Shown piece after piece: positions 16,203 through 19,969 of a DNA stretch of 19,969 nucleotides. Position numbers and translations under genes: made by a program. The notes below the pieces were generated by a model, which was given only the letters and a program-made list of their open reading frames with translations, was not told where the DNA came from and did no database searches. Every line of letters begins with the position of its first letter. Positions within the stretch are counted from its first letter, which is position 1. Location of the stretch: positions 1 to 19,969 of the forward strand of contig JAUPKT010000259.1 in NCBI GenBank assembly GCA_030837305.1, written 5' to 3'. This DNA comes from Thermodesulfobacteriota bacterium (lineage in GTDB: Bacteria > Desulfobacterota > Desulfomonilia > Desulfomonilales > Desulfomonilaceae).

Positions 16203-18007
16203 AAGGCCGCGGATTTCTGAAACACTCCTTCAGTCTCGGCCGGAATGGACTCCTGTGGCGATTCATAAAGGCGGAGGGACACCACAAATCTTGTGCCCTT
16301 TCCCGCGTCGGATTCCACGTCTATTTCTCCGTCGTGCGCCTGTACAATGCTCTTAACAATGGCTAAGCCCAATCCCGTCCCCTTTTTCTTTGTCGAAAAG
16401 AACGGGTCGAAGAGCTTGTCCATATTTTCCCGGGGAATGCCCTCCCCTGAATCCTCTACACTCACATGGACGCGGCCATCCCCTTTTGCATTGCATTCGA
16501 CCTTTATTGTTCCACCCTTAGGAGTAACCTCAATTGCGTTGATCAGGATATTGAGAAAAACCTGAGTCATTTGATCGGCATCCATCAGGACCAAAGGGAC
16601 TTCATCCGCGCATGGCGTCCTGAGCAAGTGAATGGCGGCTTCGGAAACCTCCCGCTCTACAACCCGAATGCAGTGATCGACAATTTCATCCAGAGACCGA
16701 ATGGTCATGCGCGGTTCACGGGGTTTCGAGTAGGCTAACAGCTTCGAAATAACTCTGTTGAGTCTGTCGACCTCGGTGAGCATCAAGTCCATGTACTTGT
16801 AATCTTGCTCTTCCAAGGGGAGTTTCTTCTGGAAGTATTGGATAAAGCCTTTAATGGAGTTGAGGGGATTTCGTATTTCGTGAGCCACCCCTGCGGATAA
16901 TCTGCCGAGAGCAGCGAACTTCTCACTCATCATCACTTTCTGTTCAAGGTCTCGAATCAAGGTGACGTCTCGGAGAATTATGACCGTGCCGCGAGCTACC
17001 TGACTTTCCGGTTCCTTGAGCGGCGAGACCGAGAGGAAGAGGAAGCTCTTTCCTCTTCCCTCCTGAGAGATTCGCACCTCTTTTTCCAGGATGGACTCAG
17101 AATCTGACAGGACTTGTTTTACCTCGTTATCCAGAGGTAGCAGCCCCCCAATAGGCTTGCCGTCAACCTCTTCTTTTGTCTTGCCGAGGATCTCGAGAGC
17201 GGTTGGATTAAAGGTGGCTACACACAGGGATCTGTCAACAGTAATCAATCCATTGGGCATGCTTTCCAGAACGTTGCGAGTGTATTCTCGCATTTCGTCG
17301 AGGGTTCGCCTCACTAGGTATGCGTTCTGAACCACAAAAACGAAATAGATGCCCGCGGAACCTATGATAAAGAGCACCACGCCCATGAGAATGGCGAACA
17401 TGATGTCCTGATGACGAATCTCTTTGAAACGATCCATCTTCAGTCCCAAAAAAAGAACCTGTCTTTGTTCACGGTCGAAGACGTCAAGCAATTCTTTCCC
17501 TATCCGGGTATGTCGCGCCACCGTCTCGCTATGGGCTATTTGGTCGGGAAACGGAGTAAAAGGTTTCCAAATCTCGAATATGGTGCGTCCATCAGGAAGG
17601 TCTACCTTGAAGGAAAGTGGTTCGCCGGTTCGAATTACCGTCTTGACGGTGCTCATTTCTTTTCCCATAAGCAGTCGCAAACCGATCTTGGCAGGTTCGC
17701 TGTGGGCGACAATGATGCCGTCACTGTTGATGAGGCCCGCCCACTCGACATCAGGATCTTTCGCTGCCTGTTCAATCAACAATTGCAGATGCTCGATTCC
17801 CCAATCTCCCTCCATGAAACCCGTACGTGTTCCTGCCTCCAGGGTCCGTATTACCGCCACGCCTTGGCGGCTGGTGAACTCTTCCATACGTTCATTTTGA
17901 GCATTGATATTTCTCAACGTGAAGAGAACCACAATGATCAGAAGGGTGAGCGCAACCAATACGATTGAAAAAACCGGAAGATATCTGAGAATGAGCTTCA
18001 TTCTCAT
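16199..18007 (-). CDS. Membrane sensor histidine kinase, ZraS/NtrB-like, with periplasmic sensor and PAS domains
   Basis: A 602-residue inner-membrane kinase. Two transmembrane segments (about 9-31 and 203-226) enclose a periplasmic region of about 170 residues that should bind the signal. It contains a Cache/PAS-like sensor pattern (DPDVEWAGLINSDGIIVAHS) but no His- or Cys-rich metal site. Then come a PAS domain (about 243-350), a dimerisation domain with phosphorylated H376 in AHEIRNPL, and a catalytic ATPase domain with N box NILINAIE, G1 DSGEGIP, F box FDPFFSTKKKG and G2 GTGLGLAI. It phosphorylates the response regulator encoded directly downstream (overlap of four bases). ATG 18007 has GGTGG about six bases upstream; a second ATG is two codons on. 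Signal unknown. Confidence 0.92.
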   Translation of the reverse strand: MRMKLILRYLPVFSIVLVALTLLIIVVLFTLRNINAQNERMEEFTSRQGVAVIRTLEAGTRTGFMEGDWGIEHLQLLIEQAAKDPDVEWAGLINSDGIIVAHSEPAKIGLRLLMGKEMSTVKTVIRTGEPLSFKVDLPDGRTIFEIWKPFTPFPDQIAHSETVARHTRIGKELLDVFDREQRQVLFLGLKMDRFKEIRHQDIMFAILMGVVLFIIGSAGIYFVFVVQNAYLVRRTLDEMREYTRNVLESMPNGLITVDRSLCVATFNPTALEILGKTKEEVDGKPIGGLLPLDNEVKQVLSDSESILEKEVRISQEGRGKSFLFLSVSPLKEPESQVARGTVIILRDVTLIRDLEQKVMMSEKFAALGRLSAGVAHEIRNPLNSIKGFIQYFQKKLPLEEQDYKYMDLMLTEVDRLNRVISKLLAYSKPREPRMTIRSLDEIVDHCIRVVEREVSEAAIHLLRTPCADEVPLVLMDADQMTQVFLNILINAIEVTPKGGTIKVECNAKGDGRVHVSVEDSGEGIPRENMDKLFDPFFSTKKKGTGLGLAIVKSIVQAHDGEIDVESDAGKGTRFVVSLRLYESPQESIPAETEGVFQKSAAL

Positions 18008-18095
18008 CGTGAGCCACCAGCGGATCGTTTGAACGTGGACCGAGATATTCTATGCATTATGGTCTCAGAAGTTGCAAAACTACGATCCCGACCCT

Positions 18096-18119
18096 GCACA
18101 ATCATAGCATTCATTGTGC
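18096..18119. repeat. Inverted repeat in the leader of the kinase operon
   Basis: GCACAAT (18096-18102) and ATTGTGC (18113-18119), perfect seven-base arms with a 10-base spacer, about 90 bases upstream of the kinase start. Centre-to-centre spacing of the arms (17 bases) suits a dimeric DNA-binding protein; an RNA hairpin in the leader is the alternative. Confidence 0.35.
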
Positions 18120-18169
18120 CGCATCAGGGAGCATACTTGAAGCGAGGGATAACATGCGTCTGGAGATGT

Positions 18170-18198
18170 TGAATAAAACTTCTGTGTCAGGCTGTCAA
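18170..18198 (-). promoter_or_regulatory. Possible promoter for the kinase-regulator operon
   Basis: On the minus strand: TTGACA (6 of 6; plus 18193-18198), a 17-base spacer and TATTCA (only 3 of 6; plus 18170-18175). The palindrome GCACAAT-N10-ATTGTGC lies downstream of it, between this promoter and the kinase start, at a place where a repressor could act. Confidence 0.33.
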
Positions 18199-18401
18199 TA
18201 CCAGGGGTGTTCTACCGTGTGGTCTCATGGTTGAGACGTGGGCGATTGAGCGGAAAGAGTTGTCTTGATTCTTGGAACAATGTGATTGCAAAGGACCCGA
18301 AAATATGTTAAGCACAACCTTACTTTAAAGGCAAAACACTATGGAAATAGTAGTTTTTTGCTTGAATAGAAGTTCACGAAATACGGGCTTCCGATCCTGA
18401 A

Positions 18402-18419
18402 TGAGAAAAGCAATTCTCA
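18402..18419. promoter_or_regulatory. Inverted repeat upstream of the TPR gene, possible operator
   Basis: TGAGAA-AAGCAA-TTCTCA, six-base arms, about 28 bases before the ATG at 18447 and immediately upstream of a TATAAA (18423-18428) that could be a -10. The arms are the same as those inside the palindrome at 5168-5185, though the spacer is four bases longer. Confidence 0.33.
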
Positions 18420-18446
18420 CTCTATAAACACTTTCCAGGGCGATAC

Positions 18447-19088
18447 ATGATTGAAACTAACAGAAACAGTTTTGAGATTTCTTGGAGCGAGCAAGGTCGA
18501 CAACTCCTTGATGCCGGCAATCTTGTGGAGGCGGTTAAGTCTTATCAGAAGGCCCACGATCCGGAGTCCCTGGACGAACGGGAAGCACGGAACATGCTTA
18601 TCGAGGCTCGTGCCCATCTATCCCGGAAGCATTTCTTGGAGGCGCTGGAGAGCTTTGAGGAGGCATTGGTCATGGGTACGGAAATCCAGCGCAATCAAGC
18701 CATCGAGGGGATTGTCTTAGTGGCTGAGGCACGTTCTCGCCTGCCGAGACTGGCATCTGAACTAAGAAAAGGATTACGTGACCGCTTTGGCCGAAAAGAT
18801 ATGGCGTCCTACGGGTTGGCCTCTGCCCCAGGGGAAGAAAATATCGTTCTTGTCTCCGAGGACGCCATAGAATCACTTCCTGAAGCCCTCAAGAAGGGGT
18901 CTCGGATAGGCCGCCTCCCAGGTCGTTTGTCGGATCTCTCCGTTCCAATAAGGGCACGGCGGGGTATCGCCTATTCTGACAGGGAAGACGTTAGGTATAT
19001 TCTTCAGGTAGCAGAGGCACTGAAAGAGTCCTCAAGAGTGCCCAAGTCAAGTCCGTCTCATTCGGAGGGGCCCTTCTCCTCCACGTAA
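18447..19088 (+). CDS. Hypothetical protein with TPR-like N-terminal repeats
   Basis: A 213-residue protein, probably cytoplasmic since there is no signal peptide or membrane segment. Residues about 10-105 are helical and fit tetratricopeptide repeats: GRQLLDAGNLVEAVKSYQKA and, one repeat on, ARAHLSRKHFLEALESFEEA both carry the TPR spacing of small and aromatic residues. The C-terminal half (about 115-195) is not recognised, and the last 20 residues are serine-rich and probably disordered. ATG 18447 has AGGG seven bases upstream. It precedes ruvX and mltG on the same strand, though the 219-base gap to ruvX may hold a separate promoter. No function is assigned; TPRs usually mediate protein contacts. 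Confidence 0.72.
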   Translation: MIETNRNSFEISWSEQGRQLLDAGNLVEAVKSYQKAHDPESLDEREARNMLIEARAHLSRKHFLEALESFEEALVMGTEIQRNQAIEGIVLVAEARSRLPRLASELRKGLRDRFGRKDMASYGLASAPGEENIVLVSEDAIESLPEALKKGSRIGRLPGRLSDLSVPIRARRGIAYSDREDVRYILQVAEALKESSRVPKSSPSHSEGPFSST

Positions 19089-19230
19089 CGCGCATTCGTA
19101 TGGTATACTATCGGCACACTTACTGAGGCACCGGATCAGAGAGGTCGATGGCGCGAGTACCATGAAAGAGACGCGGTGGATTTTCTTCACACACCTTTCC
19201 GGCAGGCTATCCCGGTCAGGGGTGTTGAGC

Positions 19231-19259
19231 TTGACACGAATCTCCTCACTGACTACAGG
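19231..19259 (+). promoter_or_regulatory. Possible promoter for ruvX-mltG
   Basis: TTGACA (19231-19236; 6 of 6), a 17-base spacer, TACAGG (19254-19259; 3 of 6). It would start transcription near 19266, some 40 bases before the ruvX start. The -10 is poor, and the alternative is readthrough from the TPR gene. Confidence 0.3.
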
Positions 19260-19307
19260 TATCACCACTATCCCGGAAATCGTATCGTATGGAGGCCGGC
19301 GCGATCA

Positions 19308-19733
19308 TTGCGTATTGTGGGTTTAGATATTGGTTCTAAGAGAATAGGCATAGCCGTGAGCGATGAGTTGGGTATTACCGCCCAAGGATTGAAGACGCTC
19401 GATTGCTCGACCCTCGAAAAGGACCTGGCATACATTTTGGCCTTGGTGCGGGACTATCAAGCTCAAGAGATTGTCGTGGGAGTCCCGTACAATATGGACG
19501 GTAGTGAAGGGACCCAAGCGAAAAAAGTCAGAGATCTTATGGAACGCATGGCGGAGTTGACGGAAGTACCGGTGAGGCCCTGGGATGAACGGCTATCCAC
19601 AGTGGCGGCCGAAAGGACCTTATTGGAGGCCAACATGAGCCGAGCGCGCAGGCGGAAGGTTGTGGACAAGCTTGCGGCAGTTATCATTTTGCAAAACTAT
19701 TTAGATATGAAACGTTTCAATAGCGAGTCTTAA
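19308..19733 (+). CDS. ruvX: Putative Holliday junction resolvase / pre-16S rRNA nuclease YqgF (RuvX)
   Basis: With start TTG 19308 the protein is 141 residues, the normal family length, and begins MRIVGLDIGSKRIG as homologues do; the longer frame from 19176 adds 44 residues of no recognisable character. The RNase H-like fold is shown by D7 in GLDIGSKRIG, the loop VVGVPYNMDGSEG at about 57-68, the family motif WDERLST at 92-98, and D120 in KVVDKLAAVIIL. The family processes the 5' end of 16S rRNA in E. coli and has resolvase activity in some species. The ribosome site for TTG is imperfect: GGAGG lies 12 bases upstream. mltG starts five bases after its stop, so the two are cotranscribed, an arrangement common in proteobacteria. 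Confidence 0.88.
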   Translation: MRIVGLDIGSKRIGIAVSDELGITAQGLKTLDCSTLEKDLAYILALVRDYQAQEIVVGVPYNMDGSEGTQAKKVRDLMERMAELTEVPVRPWDERLSTVAAERTLLEANMSRARRRKVVDKLAAVIILQNYLDMKRFNSES

Positions 19734-19738
19734 CAAGC

Positions 19739-19969
19739 ATGAGAATGTCGGTGTCCGGTATAGTCAAGAGTGTTTTCTTGGTGGTCTTGGTCGTAGGACT
19801 GTGCGCGATCGGATATGTTGGGTACAAGAAGATTCCAGCATTGGTAGAACAGTTCTACAGTTTTGGAAAGCCTCATTCGGTCCCGGGTAAAGAGGTCGTT
19901 GTTACGATACCAAAAGGCGCATCACTGTCGTTGGCGGGAAGAATATTGCAGGACAATGGTATCATTCGC
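19739..19969 (+). CDS. mltG: Endolytic transglycosylase MltG, N-terminal part
   Basis: The first 77 residues of a gene that runs off the right edge. It begins MRMSVSGIVKSVF, then a single membrane anchor (about 8-29, ending CAIGYVGY), followed by a linker and the start of the LysM-like subdomain: VVVTIPKGASLSLAGRILQDNGIIR, in which IPKGxS and the leucine-rich helix ending in NGII match MltG. The full protein cleaves nascent peptidoglycan strands at the membrane and sets glycan length; its catalytic glutamate lies beyond the window. It follows ruvX by five bases. With the SLT protein and PBP1A it is the third wall enzyme in this window. Confidence 0.83.
   Translation, partial: MRMSVSGIVKSVFLVVLVVGLCAIGYVGYKKIPALVEQFYSFGKPHSVPGKEVVVTIPKGASLSLAGRILQDNGIIR

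Larger units (their letters stand above)
18008..18446. other. Divergent intergenic region between the kinase and TPR genes
   Basis: About 440 bases with no credible gene. Three inverted repeats stand out: GCACAAT (18096-18102) with ATTGTGC (18113-18119); GTCTCA-TGGT-TGAGAC (18222-18237); and TGAGAA-N6-TTCTCA (18402-18419). A candidate kinase promoter lies at 18170-18198. An open frame at 18052-18234 has no ribosome site and no resemblance to a protein. Confidence 0.45.

Noticed and set aside
17411..17968. 185-residue open frame antisense to the kinase gene
   Set aside because: It is the complement of the kinase sensor region, with no ribosome site or recognisable domain.
18273..18290. TGGAAC and TTGCA upstream of the TPR gene, sigma-54-like
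   Set aside because: The GG-to-GC spacing is two bases too long for sigma-54.
19163..19327. 54-codon frame beginning ATGAAAGAGACG upstream of ruvX
   Set aside because: It overlaps the ruvX start, has no clear ribosome site, and its composition is not protein-like.
1..19969. CRISPR arrays, insertion sequences, tRNA/rRNA genes, phage or toxin-antitoxin modules
   Set aside because: No regularly spaced repeats, transposase or integrase frames, tRNA-like cloverleaf, or toxin families were seen on either strand.

Overview
The window reads as a stretch of ordinary chromosome from a Gram-negative bacterium, most likely a deltaproteobacterium (Desulfobacterota). This assignment is inferred from the gene mix: an adenosylcobalamin-dependent ribonucleotide reductase, a PflX-type radical SAM protein, a ZraS/ZraR-like pair with a sigma-54 activator, and outer-envelope proteins with signal peptides. 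No database search was possible, so genus is not claimed. There is no CRISPR array, insertion sequence, phage gene, tRNA or rRNA.

Layout. 1-2011 (+): the C-terminal end of class II ribonucleotide reductase NrdJ, then a radical SAM protein. 1992-2609 (-): a GmhA-like SIS isomerase whose 3' end overlaps the radical SAM gene tail to tail. 2942-3409 (+): a PaaI-type thioesterase. 3515-5607: small envelope genes, namely a short lipoprotein (+), a lytic transglycosylase (-), a 117-residue secreted protein (-) behind a near-consensus promoter, and a 120-residue Pro/Gly/Tyr-rich secreted protein (+) preceded by a perfect 8-bp-arm palindrome. 5702-6697 (+): a tandem thioredoxin-fold plus HEAT-repeat protein interrupted by an in-frame TGA seven codons after its CPHC motif. 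6860-9409 (-): Lon protease with its own promoter. 9710-12361 (-): penicillin-binding protein 1A, followed by a hairpin terminator. 12763-14544 (+): greA and a fused double HAD phosphatase, closed by a strong intrinsic terminator. 14787-18007 (-): a membrane histidine kinase and its sigma-54-dependent response regulator, overlapping by ATGA. 18447-end (+): a TPR-like protein, the RuvX/YqgF nuclease and the start of MltG.

A cell-wall theme recurs (SLT transglycosylase, PBP1A, MltG, lipoprotein), beside housekeeping functions (DNA precursors, transcript cleavage, proteolysis). The item most worth a second look is the broken or recoded thioredoxin/HEAT gene. The small secreted proteins, which I do not recognise, and the shared ATGAGAA/TTCTCA-type palindromes are next. 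I do not see a clearly new multi-gene system.
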